Shown here: positions 42,895 through 54,270 of the stretch, piece after piece | How positions within the stretch are numbered: position 1 is the stretch's first letter | How the letters are laid out: every line of letters begins with the position of its first letter | Source of the DNA: Adiantum capillus-veneris | Taxonomy: Eukaryota; Streptophyta; Polypodiopsida; Polypodiales; Pteridaceae | Direction of reading: 5' to 3' | Length of the DNA: 64,000 bases | Assembly: GCA_014529385.2 (NCBI GenBank) | Contig: CM043942.1 | Span: 31,738,469-31,802,468 of the forward strand | Notes under the pieces: generated by a model | Seen by the model: only the letters and a program-made list of their open reading frames with translations | Databases searched by the model: none | What the model was told of the DNA's origin: nothing | Program-made: the position numbers and the translations under genes

Positions 42895-43485
42895 CTATGG
42901 GCGCCCTAGCAGCATCCCAAATGCCCCTTGCACATCCAGAACTAAGAAGCTGGCTTTAAATTTTTCCCTGCCTACTCTTATCTGCATATTTTCAATCATG
43001 CCCGTAGCTTGTACTACTCTGTGATCTGCCATTCTCACTTTAAATGGTGTTGGCTTTAGATTCGTGATGCCCATCCTCTGCTGGAGATGGACTCCCATTA
43101 TATTGACTCTTGCTCCTCCATCCAAGATAACACTTGAAAGAGGTTCCCATTGCTTTCGAACCTTGTAATCCACCTGAATGAGCGGTACTTCATCATCTCG
43201 GACAGCCATCAGATCAACTGTTTTGGCCTCTACTTCAGCTTTCCTGTGTTGTCCGATGAAGTTTGCCACTTCAGACAAGGTTTTTCTAATATCTTCCAGC
43301 TCCGCAGTAAGCTTCTGAATTATATCACAGATCTTAACATGGATTTCTTCTTTCTCTTGATCAGACTGGTTGTCAGAGCTCGAAGAATTGTTCGTATCTT
43401 CACACTGCCATTCCTCCCTTGCAGTGCTTCCCGTTCTTCTATCAACTCCCAGTTCACCAATCATTCCTTGTACCGCATCCAGCAT
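42895..43485 (-). pseudogene. gypsy aspartic protease of the middle element
   Basis: SSVILDGGARVNIMG carries the active-site loop as D-G-G in place of D-S/T-G, and FLVLDVQGAFGMLLGRP carries the flap-helix block. Between them is FKVRMADHRVVQATGMIENM, as expected of retropepsin-like domains. The upstream 150 residues are a charged linker (KICDIIQKLTAELEDIRKT). Confidence 0.8.
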
Positions 43486-43669
43486 GGTCTCAGGTATGCC
43501 AGGTATCGACTGATCTTTCTCAGTAGATTGGGTTGTTATCTTCTGAATGACTCGGGCTTCAGAACTTTCGGGCTGTCTGGCAGCTTCTTGGCTAAATCTC
43601 TGTGATTTTAGCCACTAGTTCTCTCTGCTCCTTCCATTCATCTACCACCTTCTCTTTACCCTTGGCCTT

Positions 43670-44176
43670 CTAGACCTCTCTTTGTTGAGCCCATTTGCTG
43701 CTGCCAGCAGTGATTGGTTTTTCTGGAGTATCTGGAATTTCTTCAATTACCACTCCTTTGCTCCTTGTGACTGCCTGTACTGGGACTGGCTTTGGTGCCT
43801 TTGCCTCAGTAGCAGCAGGTACAGGTGCATCTGGGCATTGAGCCGCGAAATGCCCGTACTTTCCACAAGTGTAGCAATTCAAACTCCGGCTTTGGAAGTT
43901 GCCACGCCCTCTACCTCGGCCAGTACCCGCTTGGAATCGGTCACGCCCTTGACCAGTACAACTGGTACCTGGTCTCTCCTCCTAAGAGGCTTTGGTGGGT
44001 TCTACTTTCACTGGTTCCGTATAGGCTACCACTGACAAGTCTTTGCCCTTCTTAAAATGATGAATCCTGATACCACAATTATTCCATAAATGGCCAAAGG
44101 CCTTACAGTAAGTACATTGTGGACACTTGTTGGAAATATGGTCCTTGGATTTGCATTCTAAACACCAAGTCTCCAT
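43670..44176 (-). pseudogene. gypsy nucleocapsid region with three zinc knuckles
   Basis: Three CX2CX4HX4C motifs are complete: CLECKSKDHISNKC and CTYCKAFGHLWNNC (44176-43982) and CYTCGKYGHFAAQC (43882-43840, in a different frame). Plant gypsy elements usually carry one or two. The third is followed by a Pro/Ala/Thr-rich linker to the protease. The region would package genomic RNA. Confidence 0.85.
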
Positions 44177-44244
44177 TTTTTAAACTGGTTTTCTGGTGTG
44201 GCTAATCTCGGTAATCTACCTACCATCTCTGCAATCTTCTTAGT

Positions 44245-45293
44245 CTAGGATCCCTTTTTTGACTTATCCTTGGACCTCTCGTTAGATCTAATTTCAGAGC
44301 TGCTAGACACTTCACTGGAATCAGAGTTCCCACTAGAAGAACTACTACTACTGGATCTTCTCCTTTTATGGATCTTTTCCTTCTTGGCATGTTGTTCCAG
44401 CTTCAGTGCCCGCTGTACTAGATCATTGAATTTCTTGGTTGGTGCTGGTATCTCCTTCTCTCGAAGCTTCTTGCTTCGAAAGCCATTCAGAAACCATGCA
44501 CGCAGTCCCTTCTCTGACGGTGGTTCCTGCAACTGCCTTGTCAGCTCCTTGATTTTCTCCACATAGCTTCGGACTGACAGATTTCGCTGCTTGATCTTAT
44601 CCAGTTCACAAAGAATATCTTCATCACCTCTGTTGTCGGAATACTCTAGTCTGAAGGCTTTAAGTAGTTTGCTATAGGATCTGAGCTGACAAGCGGGGTA
44701 ATGGTAGTACCATTTTCTCGCTGCCTCCTTCAAGGTTTGCGGAAAGTATTCCCCCCAATCATCATCATCAATATTCTTCAGCTCTGCATATTGCTCAAAA
44801 TCTTGGATGTGAACATCCGGATCATCCTTCTTGCCCCCTTTGAATACCAGAAAAGAGATTTTCAATGAAGATGTGTAATCATTCCGATTACCACTGGTCC
44901 TGCCGCTTCTCTTCTTAGATTCTAAACAGCGCTTGGGAGTCTTCTTATAGTTGTCAGTATCTGCATCCCAATCAATATCTGTTTCTGTCTCTATGTCAGT
45001 GTCCTCTCTGGCCTGTCTACTGGAAGTGTGGTGACTGCCTTTACTACCTTTGGTACTCTCATCCCCCGGCCTGGACCGAGAACTTTTGGCCTTTTGTGCT
45101 TCCCTCTCTGCCTGTCTGCGTCTAGAGTGACTAGAATGTTGTGAGTCCTGCATCTCATCAGCCTTACTATGCTCCTCATGAGCCTAAGTGTCAGTTACCC
45201 TCTCTTGCTTAGGGTCAGATTCTCTTCCCGACTCCTCACGAATAGGATCAACACAAATGTGGATTTTCGGCCACGACTAGTTTTGGGTACCAT
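44245..45293 (-). pseudogene. gypsy gag capsid region of the middle element
   Basis: An ATG at 45293, 80 bp inside the 5' LTR, starts MVPKTSRGRKS. After a frame change and a TAG near 45185 the gag frame runs from 45153. It has a basic Ser-rich N-terminus (HSSHSRRRQAEREAQKAK), the capsid core (DPDVHIQDFEQYAEL, WGEYFPQTLKEAARKWYYHY, FRLEYSDNRGDEDIL) and a Ser/Lys tail with eight consecutive Ser. It would form the virus-like particle. Confidence 0.85.
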
Positions 45294-45373
45294 TGCTGTA
45301 GTTGAGAACTTCCAACTGGGAGAAGAGTGTTTCAGTCAATGAGCTTCATCTCTAGCCACCGTGATCACCAAAA

Positions 45374-45873
45374 TGGAATTGGAGCTGATCTCTTGAGATA
45401 GCTAATTCCAATGTTAGAAGATTTCAGCTACTGGTGATGTATTAGTTCACGCAGTAGACTGGACAAAGGAACAGAAACTGAACTAGAATACATCTACTGG
45501 AATAAGAACCAGACTATGTACTGAGAATGATATTCAGATTCAGAGTACTGAGTACAAGGTAAGTATAACTGGAATATACTGCTGTAATTGGAATTACAGA
45601 TGAAGGATTACTATGAGTATGATGTGGCTTATGAACAAAAGGATAGACAGAGTACATTCGACAACAATTGCCAATGATTGACAACTCGAGTACAATTGCC
45701 AACAAATGCCACAAAAACGCTAACCCGATTATGCTAACCCGATTATAATGTAATGGGCCCTATTTATATGCCTTGGGTTTACCATGGTAATTACCATAGT
45801 AATTACTGACTGATTCATTGCCCGTCTCACAGGAGAGCGTTCCCACCTAGTGAAACTGTCTCAGTTGTCTACA
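45374..45873 (-). repeat. 5' LTR of the middle gypsy element
   Basis: It matches 30880-31397. On the minus strand it is followed by TTTTGGTGATCACGG, a candidate primer-binding site whose tRNA I could not name. Confidence 0.93.
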
Positions 45874-45878
45874 GTGAG

Positions 45879-46690
45879 CATGAAAAATTGGGTTCCTCGC
45901 AACTTCTAATGCACTCTGACTGTCGGTGTAGATAGTGTTGGCAATGTCCTGTCCAACACCCAAATCAGCCGTAAGACGTCTGAGCCATACACACTCAACC
46001 GTAGCTGTGGAGACTGCCCTGTACTCATCCTCACAAGTTGAAGTGGCCATAGTAGGTTGCTTCTTGCTCAACCATGGTATACATGAACTGCCAAGCATGA
46101 AACAAAAACCACTTGTGGACACTCTCGTGTCAAACAACCAGCCCAATCTGAGTTCGAAAAAGCATGTAAGTCTGGCGGCAATGATCCCCCCTTGGGATAA
46201 AATAAGCCAAGATGTAAAGTGCCACTAAGGTAGTGAAAAATCCTCTTGACAGTCTACCAATGCTTAGACCCTGGGCTATACACAAATCTGCTGACCTGTG
46301 AGACTACAAATTGAATATATGGCCTCGTGTTGCATACATAAATGAGGCATCCAAAAGCAGTTTGGTAAAGAGTGACATCAGCAGGATCGCCAGCATCATG
46401 TAGACTCAACTTCAAACCTGTTTCCATGGGAGTGGCAATAGGTTTGCAATCCTCAAGTCCAAACTTATATAGCAATGTCTCTATGTAACTTTTTTGACAC
46501 AAGGAAATACCACCATCACACTGCTTAAATTGTATATCCAACTAATGATGCAACAGCCCCAAATATTTCATCTTGAAAGTAGCATTCAAATCACCCTTAA
46601 ATTCAGCAATATGGCTTTCATTTGGTCCAGTGATCAGCAAATTGAAAGTACATAGGGAGATAGACATGCCATTAACCACCCAACCATACC
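45879..46690 (-). pseudogene. copia RT C-terminus and RNase H of the outer element (other severed part)
   Basis: The minus strand from about 46690 reads LLITGPNESHIAEF, LLYKFGLEDCKPIATPMETG, then the GCLIYVCNTRP block and SKKQPTMATSTCEDEYRAV with YTDSQSALEVARNPIFHA. These are the copia RT thumb and RNase H landmarks. It stops at the gypsy insertion and resumes at 30879. At the place of the YVDD box the frame reads C-T-F-N, so the active site is lost. Three or more stops are present. Confidence 0.87.
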
Positions 46691-48009
46691 TATATAGAGG
46701 CCTTGGCCCTCTGGATCTTAGCTATATATATACCTTGTACCGCATGTGTATCCATCGGTCCTTGGCCAGGGCCATGCCCTCCTATAGTTCTGCCCTTCGC
46801 ATGACATTACTCCCCCCTTGGAGAAGCGTTTTCGTCGCCGAAAACAAAAGTGGTAGGATCTTCATAAGAGCACTAATGTTTTCCAGAGTGGTATCCTTCA
46901 TGGATCCAGCTGTTTGTTTGACCAAAACACGGTACAGTAGGAGGTTCAATGAAATCAAGAATAACATCGTGATTTTGTACATTGTTGTCCTTTTGGAACC
47001 ATCTAGTTTGTAGACTCCATTTAGAATGCACATAATCATGCTTAGACAAGTTATCACAACAAAGATGTACATGAAAGAGTATCACTTTTCACTTTTCGTG
47101 AAAGTAACTTGCTGACATAACTCATCAGCCAAGTGTAAGTCTTTGACTTGTTCTCAAATTTCATCAGTAAACGACCCCACCATAGCTAGTGTTGAAGGTT
47201 GAGAACCTAATCGCAAACATGAAGAGACTAAATCTAATCGTAAACATGCGTTATCTGATGGTAAGCAAACTCCAAGTAGAGCAATAAATGCTTATTAATT
47301 GGATTTCTTGGTGCTAATGTACGCACTTTGCATATCCTTTAGCACAAGATTATACTTTGTAATTCGCCTATCCCCTTGGATAACTGACAGTACTGAGGTG
47401 TGTTTCCCCCACGGTTTACAGACAGTCTTCCCAGATGACTGGGAAACAACAATGTCCAGAATAACCATCGTGGTTAACTTGAAAAATTCACAAGCACCCA
47501 AACCGAGCCATGACCTCTGTTGGTGATTGGTAGACCCAAAAGTAATCTCATAGAGATACTGCACACAGAGTGCAAAAATGTTTCATAAGTAACAACTTGA
47601 TGAATATGCATGCCGTTCCAAGTCAGCTTCTGTTAAACACTAGGACCCATAACACCTAGTCTGCATGCATTTAGCAAAAAACAAATCCGAACCTGGATAT
47701 CCATGATCCTCCTTGCCAATACTTATGGAGAATGTGATGTGCCTAGCACCTAGTAAAGAGGAATGTAAATAGTTCTGAAAAGAAACTAAATACTTTCAGT
47801 TGCCGCAGCATTTTCAAACCTTGCTGAAATGTTTGAACCATAATAGAAGATGAAACATTAATCACTTCTAGGGACAAACAATGAAACTTTTTCATTAACA
47901 ACTCAGAGCCTTGCTATATGTATAAACAACCATCTGAAACGTTGTTTAGTAGTACTTGTACCTGAACAAGTCATTCTAAGTATCCGAAAATTTCTAGCCA
48001 CCGAAATTG

Positions 48010-48330
48010 TCATGTTGAAAATGGTCTAGAAAACAGATTTGACCAGCACCTAGGGACTTTGTCGTGACACATACTTAAAATAGGGGGCGCCAGTGCCAGT
48101 CCCAGAGACTCATATTCTCCGCATGTGGAATATGTCTCATGTAAGAATGTTTTGAAAAAAGAACATCCTTCAAGCATGTTGAAAATGGTCTAGAAAACAG
48201 ATTTGACCAGCATCTAGGGACTTTGTCGTGACACATACTTAAAATAGGGGGCACCAGTGCCAGTCCCAGAGACTCATATTCTCCGCATGTCTCATGTAAG
48301 AATGTTTTGAAAAAAGAACATCCTTCAAGT
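48010..48330. repeat. ~165-bp tandem duplication
   Basis: CATGTTGAAAATGGTCTAGA at 48010 recurs at 48175, and the copies agree through GACTTTGTCGTGACACATAC to AAAGAACATCCTTCAAG. The second copy lacks the TGGAATATG present in the first. Confidence 0.93.
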
Positions 48331-49674
48331 ACAAAAGGTACTTGTGTGTGGAAACACTCTGCGACAAGAGTGAGAGGGACCCTCATCATCATTGCTCCAC
48401 ACTGGCTAAACCAAACTTCTTGAGTTCCTAGACCATGTTGAATCCCATGTGACAACATGTGCCAAAGCAAACCCTACACATGGATTCATAACAGCATAAT
48501 GCAGAAAAATATATGGGACACGATGGTCCAAAATTCTTTGTTTCGACATGCCCTTGGCATGTCTCTGAAACATTCAAGCATATTTATATGATTTTGAAAA
48601 AGCCAAGCAAAACATACTTAAAAAATGGAACAAAACCAAATCAATAGATGTGTACCTAGAGAGCTGAACTTAATGTTCACGTACCCGTATTCAAATGCAG
48701 AGGAGCACGTCGCTCACCTGTAAAAAAAGCAAGCAACATTGCACTGGAAACCCTGGGCGTTGCCTTCATAATCCAACCCCGTTGGTTATAGTTTACGTAG
48801 TCAAACCTCTTAGTAAGACCCTTAGTAGAAACTTCTCAACTAGCAGGTAACGGTAACCAACATAGTCAATTGTGTACAGAATGAGAGGAATCAACTTGAA
48901 AAGTTGAATTTTTCCGCTACCACGTGGTAGATTGTGGAATTCTTTCCTTCAAAGTATAACGGGAATAGATCAAACTGTTATCCTCAATTCCTATGGGATG
49001 ATTGATTAAACACCCACGAGGCTTACCCCAAAATTGTGCTTCCATAGACACTCGTAGTGCTATAGAGAGAGCAGGATATCAACACAAGTGAAATGCCTAG
49101 CTCTTATGGACAGCCATGCTATCACAACGGTTTGCTGCATCTAGACTCCGTGGTATAGATCAGCTGATGTGAGTTTAAGATTATCAAAAACTCAACTTGA
49201 GCGTCACACTAAAAACATGTAGTGCAAAAATGGCATACCATCCGTAATGACAAGACTCTTGCTTGTCCATTAACGTCGATATGTTGGATGTGTACTCCAC
49301 TGGGTAGATCGATCTTAAGAACAATCACCCAAGGAATGCTAACAATTGGGTCTTACCCGAGATTGATAATGACTTTTAGCCAGTGTGTGTGGCTCATAGC
49401 CCTTATGGAAATTAGTGTTCAATCAACGAACCGATGAAGAGATGGCATCTTGCCCTATTTCTAGCTGAGAGTTAGAGCACCTTGGCTCAAGCTGACTCCC
49501 AACAAACAGGTTCAAAATCTTCTTAGAAAGTTCTCATTATTCATTGAGAGAAATAAGAAAGAGAGAGAAAGAGAATGTTGGGCTGAGGAACTTTCCTTAA
49601 GTGACCACTTTGTATATGATGTGCCCATGCTCGTGTGCATCTTATGTGTAGCGTGCATCTTAGCATACAAGCGT

Positions 49675-49825
49675 ACAACAATTTTCTTCTATGACTCTTT
49701 CAACAAGAGAGGTAACAGAAAAACACGAACAAGTCACAGATTGACGTGCAACAATTTTCTGCTATGATTGTCTCATCGAGAGAGGTAACAGAAAAAACAC
49801 GAAAAAGTCACAGACTGACACCTAC
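49675..49825. repeat. ~70-bp tandem duplication
   Basis: CAACAATTTTCTTCTATGA and CAACAATTTTCTGCTATGAT both lead to GAGAGAGGTAACAGAAAAA or AAGAGAGGTAACAGAAAAA and AAGTCACAGA(T/C)TGAC. Confidence 0.9.
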
Positions 49826-50416
49826 CGTATATGTGGTTGGGACGACACCACTGTGGAATAATGCTAACACTTTGTCTTTGAATTAAGTCCTTGATTTAGG
49901 TTCTTTTTAGTGTTGTTGTGCATTGACAGCAACCAAAATTATGTGAAACAATCCAGAACTTATCTTGTCCTTGACAAAGTATCTGGTGTTATAGCGAAAG
50001 CGTATTTCAGGAGCAGTAGAATTGAATCCACCTAGCTAGCATGCCATGCATACATAATCTTAAGCCCTTGGCAAAAGTGATGGCCTCAAACGTGAGAGCC
50101 AAAACCATAAGTGCCTTGCACAGTTTAGACTGGTAGGGATTCGGCGAGCTAAGAGTCCCTATTTTGCCAATTCCCTGAACTTGTGTGCCAATGCCCATGA
50201 TGCCAAGTCATTGGGCAGTACCTTGGCACAAGGGAGAAGCCTTGCTTCCTGTCAAATTGTCAAAGCACTTTGCTTTGCACAAAAGCAGTAGTTTCCAATC
50301 AAAGGTGTAAACATGGAAAAATAAACAAAAGTGAACATGGTCTAACCTGGTCATCCTGATGTAACCAGTTGCCTTGAAATTTCAAGGAAAAACTCGCTCA
50401 AATGCAGTTCATAGCC

Positions 50417-50953
50417 CTATCTGATGTGCATGAGAGAATTATTGTGTGTATCATATACACGCTCGTATATCATATACGTCCGTCTGGTATGTAATGAAGT
50501 AACCTGCACATGTATTGCCAATTCCCCTGCCAAGTTTGTATGCTCATAGCATAGTCTAAATGTCGCTTTAAGCGGAAATACCCATGCATGCCTGGAGTAA
50601 TCATCAATGAAAGTCACAAAGTAGAGATAAATTCCCAAGGACGGAGTTTGCATGGACCCACAAACATCACTATGCACAAGCTCCAACCTGCATGTGGCCC
50701 TAACTCAACCATCCTTTGGAAACTTACAATGCTGCATTTTAGCCAAAATACAGCCTTCACAAACATGTTTGACATGTGCTTCAAGAGGCGCTAAAGAAGC
50801 AACCATATCAGATTTCTGCAAATGCAGCAAACTGGTAAAATTCAGATGACCAAAACATGCATGCCAAAGTTTTTCATCTAAAATAGCGCTTGAATCTACA
50901 ACTGCATTTGCAAAATTTTGTCCACACTTGTCATACAAAGTGAGCTTATGCAA
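50417..50953 (-). pseudogene. copia integrase, N-terminal part
   Basis: LDEKLWHACFGHLNFTSLLH then VKHVCEGCILAKMQHCKFP gives the HHCC zinc-binding domain. ELVHSDVCGSMQTPSLG and YFVTFIDDYSRHAWVFPLK give the start of the catalytic core with the first two carboxylates' region. After about 50560 the frame degenerates, and the rest of integrase is absent. Confidence 0.87.
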
Positions 50954-51477
50954 AAAAGCCCAGATGCAAAAATTTCATCACCAAAACTGAGATCATGAAT
51001 TGTACATCTGTCATCCATAAATTTGACTACAAGTCCAAGTCTAGCAAGTGCAGATACAAACAAAAGATTCTTCTTGATCCCAGGTACATAAAGTGCATCA
51101 ACAAGTGTGAAAGAACTGCCATTTGCAGTAGTAAGCACAATCTTTCCAACTCCTTGAACCGAATAAGAGGCATTGTTGGCACAAGTGACTGAATTCCCAT
51201 GAGGGACAGACTTGAGAGTGGTGAACAATTCACGATGTGAGGTAATGTGCTTAGTAGCACCACTATTGAAATACCACACATGTGAATCTACAGCAACTGA
51301 CATGCATGCATCATGGGCAACAGGGTTGTAAGTGCACTCTGCACTAAAAGCCCATTCTACATCAACATCAGCAACACAGTCTCCTTTGACAGAAGACTCA
51401 ACAATGGCTGCATTTGTAGTGGAACCAGCATTTGCATTGGAACCACCCTCTTTCTTCTTAGCCTCTTTGGCCTTCAA
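50954..51477 (-). pseudogene. copia protease region of the outer element
   Basis: VDSHVWYFNSGATKHITSHR is the copia protease active-site block. The catalytic Asp of W-x-x-D-S-G-A is Asn here (N-S-G-A), one G-to-A change. It is followed by VQGVGKIVLTTANGSSFTL and LYVPGIKKNLLFVSALAR, standard copia text. Confidence 0.87.
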
Positions 51478-52376
51478 CTTAGGACACTACTTAATCAAGT
51501 AATCATTATCTTTACAGTAATGGCAACGCGCATCTTCTTTTTGCTCTTATCACCAGAATTTCCAAACGAATTGCTTCTAGCAGAAGCATTAAGAACACAA
51601 GTTTTTCCACTCACAGCAGAACCATAAGAAGTGTTTGCATTGTTGTTACCACCCTTTCTTTGAGAAGCAATAAAAGCCTATTCAACTGTACGCTACCTAG
51701 TCTTGTTTTTTTTGGAAAGTGACTCTTGTAATAGCAATGTGCATAATGCATCAAACTTGACAACTTCATGATTTCCTTGGGTCATCAGTCTCCAGTTACT
51801 AGCAAAAGTCTGGTATGAATCTGGTAAGGCGTCAAGAACAGACTGCACAAGGGAACTGTCTGAAATGACTTCGCCTACAGAAATAAGTTTCTCATTGATA
51901 TCCTTGACACCAGCAAGGAAAGTGTCCATATCATCTTCCTCATGCATAATCTTCGATTCCAGCTCTTTATGCAGCAAAGCAATTTTAGCCTCATTGCGGC
52001 TTGCATAAAGACCTACTAGAATATCCCAAGCCTGTTTTGCATATTTCGTTGAACGAATGTGAGGAGTAATGGTGCACTTCACAGACAACCAATCAATGCA
52101 TGAGCATGTGCATCCTTTAATCCCAACGAGATTGTTCTACTGTAGGTAAAACAACTCTAATAGCAGCAATCCTTGCAGCAAGATTTGCAACATCCTCAAC
52201 ATTGCCTGCATCCTCAGAACCAGGACATACATCAATGCCTTGCACAATATTCTAGACACCCTTTGACACAAGAACATGTTGCATCATGTAAGCCCACATA
52301 GGGTAATTGTACCCATCCAACCTGTCCTCAGTAGCAAACGTCTTGAACACATCTGTGTTGTTGTCATTCATCATAA
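51478..52376 (-). pseudogene. copia gag of the outer element
   Basis: The likely start, MMNDNNTDVFKTFATEDRLD at about 52376, leads to YNYPMWAYMMQHVLVSKGV and a TAG where Trp is usual. The capsid part continues AKQAWDILVGLYASRNEAKI, MDTFLAGVKDINEKLISVGE and LVQSVLDALPDSYQTFASNW. A zinc knuckle is expected near 51500 (CHYCKDNDYL-like text) but is not complete. Several stops are present. Confidence 0.87.
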
Positions 52377-52677
52377 ATGTTGCACCTAATGTGAAAACTG
52401 CCCGAAAAGAGGAGAAACGAAGCAGGAACAACACATGCTATATAGCACAAATCGTAGAAGACTGTAAGGCACATGTTATGCAGAAATCGGCACTGACAAA
52501 AATTCTACACAAAATGACAAAATAGCCTGTGCAGTACTATCGATAGTGAAAACGGAGGCCGAAATGATCCCGAATCAGAAACCTCAGCAGAACGCTCACC
52601 AAAGCTCACTGAAATCGGAGAAAGTGAGAAGGCGTGTGCTAGAGCATCTGGCGACTAAGCCCGGGAGGACGCAACCT

Positions 52678-52690
52678 GCTCTGATACCAA
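52678..52690 (-). promoter_or_regulatory. tRNA-Met primer-binding site of the outer copia element
   Basis: On the minus strand TTGGTATCAGAGC follows the 5' LTR after one base. Confidence 0.9.
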
Positions 52691-52691
52691 T

Positions 52692-52917
52692 TGTTGGAAT
52701 TAGGATTAGAGAGAAACACACACAGCTTGGAGAAGACGAAGGAAGCTGAAGGCACACAGTAGAGAGTGTGTTACTTAGTGTGCAATTGAAAGATGGATAG
52801 CCCTAGAGTGATGGGCGTATATACAATGCACGGGGGGAAAAACCTCCTAAAGAGGGAAAAATGCCTGGGCGGTCCTAGTGTGTTCACACACATCACTACC
52901 ACATGTATATGGTGACA
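52692..52917 (-). repeat. 5' LTR of the outer copia element
   Basis: It matches 30407-30633 and is flanked on its outer side by the target duplication GTACT at 52918-52922. Confidence 0.93.
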
Positions 52918-52922
52918 GTACT

Positions 52923-53590
52923 ATGATACATTTAGTTGATCTATGTGGAAAGTTTGATATTATTTGAGGCTTTCGATGCTTATGTCTCAACAATGAAAAT
53001 ATCAAAGTTTTCTCTTACGCAGTTTTGAATATTTAATATGATCTGATAATTGTTGCATACCAAAGCCCTGCTAAATTGACCGTATCAAACACGTAGAACT
53101 TTCCAATATTTTATAGTCTAAAGTGAATTTTTTTACACATGAAACTTTCAATTATCTATAGCACAATTGTGGAAAAGTCACATAAAATTTTCTACAAGGT
53201 TCCTTCTTCTTTTTTTTTGAGCTTATAAAATCAATTTCTTCAAAGCATCAATCGTAGTCTTACGAGCTGGGTCAACTTGATGAGTATAGTTCTTGATCAT
53301 GGTAGATTCTAAAATGCAAGGTTATATTTCTAAAAGACCCCTTAGCTAGATTATTTAAGCATATCAAGAGGGTTTTCTTAAATACACCGTCTAATGCAAG
53401 TAGCATTTAATTTAAATTTGAAAAAAAAGGACAAGTATTAAAGCATCTTAAGTGAATAGCACAATGTGTTCCTAGTTAGGTAATTGTCTAGTACTTAGGT
53501 ATTTATTTTATTTATGTGACATGATTCTATAATTTTTTGAGGGGGTACTTAAAGCAATCATACTAATATATAAGTGCACCCTAAACCCCC
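52923..53590. other. AT-rich DNA flanking the nest, no gene seen
   Basis: Neither strand shows a recognisable gene. This is the continuation of the sequence left of 30402, into which the copia element inserted. Confidence 0.6.
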
Positions 53591-54120
53591 ATTGGTTACA
53601 ATCATCATTACATTGTCCACTTGGTTGGTTTTGCCACTCTCTCTTTCCTTTTCTCTCTTGTGCATTCTCTCCCAAGCTCTATGCTTCTGCATTGTTGACT
53701 TTGATATTTTTTTCACCTCATAACCGAATTGGGTGATAATCAAACATGAAAATTGTTTTTCTAGCTTTATAAAATAAATGCAATAACTTGCTAGAAAAAA
53801 CGGGGTGTGTCACAACAACACTAGGATTGGTGCCCTACTCCTCCATTTGTTTTGAGGAAATCCAAACCGCTTCAAACTGAGTTGCACTTCTTCTTCATGG
53901 AAAGTTGGTGATTTTGTCCCTAAGTCAGAGGCCTTGATGCGGATGCTATTGGAGGTGCCCTTCCACCCCCAAATACTCCACCACTGGTTTGTCACCCTAT
54001 TTTCACCTACTAGTAGCCTTAAAGTTCGTGCTAGAATCTTGGTAGATCATTGAGGGATTTGTGAGACATTTTGCCATAGTTCATCAATTCATTAATTCAT
54101 TGCCCACTTGGTGGGTTTAG

Positions 54121-54125
<5 letters not shown>

Positions 54126-54212
<87 letters not shown>
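54126..54212. repeat. (CT)n microsatellite within an LTR-like segment
   Basis: About 43 CT dinucleotides, the longest simple repeat in the window, inside the LTR-like segment that ends at 54258. Confidence 0.97.
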
Positions 54213-54215
<3 letters not shown>

Positions 54216-54270
54216 CATTCTCTACCAAGCTCTACACTTTGCATCATCAACTTTCACATGGTATCAGAGC

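Larger units (their letters stand above)
30880..45873 (-). mobile_element. Ty3/gypsy retrotransposon (middle element of the nest) with long extra 3' ORF region
   Basis: LTRs of 518 bp (left) and 500 bp (right) begin TGGAATTGGAGCTG and end GTCTACA. They lie between ACGAG (30875-30879) and GTGAG (45874-45878), a target duplication differing by two transitions. A polypurine tract (complement of TCCTTCCCTCCTTTCTTG at 31398) abuts the left LTR. The order is gag, three zinc knuckles, protease, RT, RNase H, integrase and a further 3.9 kb of ORFs before the 3' LTR. The LTRs are about 95% identical by eye, apart from an 18-bp indel. Joining the flanks restores the copia RNase H reading FHARTKHIE. It contains the copia-like insert at 36646-40378. 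Confidence 0.93.
46691..50550. other. 3.8-kb segment replacing copia integrase end and RT start; origin unknown
   Basis: No copia, gypsy or transposase text was recognised on either strand between the copia RT (ending 46690) and integrase (beginning about 50550). The left 110 bp ends CATGACATTACTCCCCCC, which resembles an LTR end followed by the complement of a polypurine tract, so a degenerate LTR element may have inserted here. Two tandem duplications are present and listed separately. A minus-strand frame at 48470-48075 is mostly an artefact of the duplication. No target duplication could be found. Confidence 0.45.
30407..52917 (-). mobile_element. Ty1/copia retrotransposon (outer element of a three-level nest)
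   Basis: LTRs of 227 and 226 bp at the two ends begin TGTTGGAATTAGG and end GGTGACA. The 5-bp direct repeat GTACT lies outside both (30402-30406 and 52918-52922). On the minus strand a primer site TTGGTATCAGAGC (complement at 52678-52690) follows the right LTR, and a purine-rich tract (complement of AATCCCCCC at 30634) precedes the left one. Gag, protease, integrase and RT-RNase H pieces occur in copia order. By eye the LTRs differ at about 18 positions, roughly 8%. Without the inserted gypsy element (30880-45878) the copia is about 7.5 kb. Confidence 0.93.

Noticed and set aside
46782-47085. Hydrophobic minus-strand frame (MYIFVVITCLSMIMCILNGV) as a membrane protein
   Set aside because: It is short, overlaps another equally open frame, has no neighbours of support and lies in an unexplained block of non-coding appearance.
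48075-48470. 131-codon minus-strand frame near 48.2 kb as a gene
   Set aside because: Its length results from the 165-bp tandem duplication; it has no recognisable domain.
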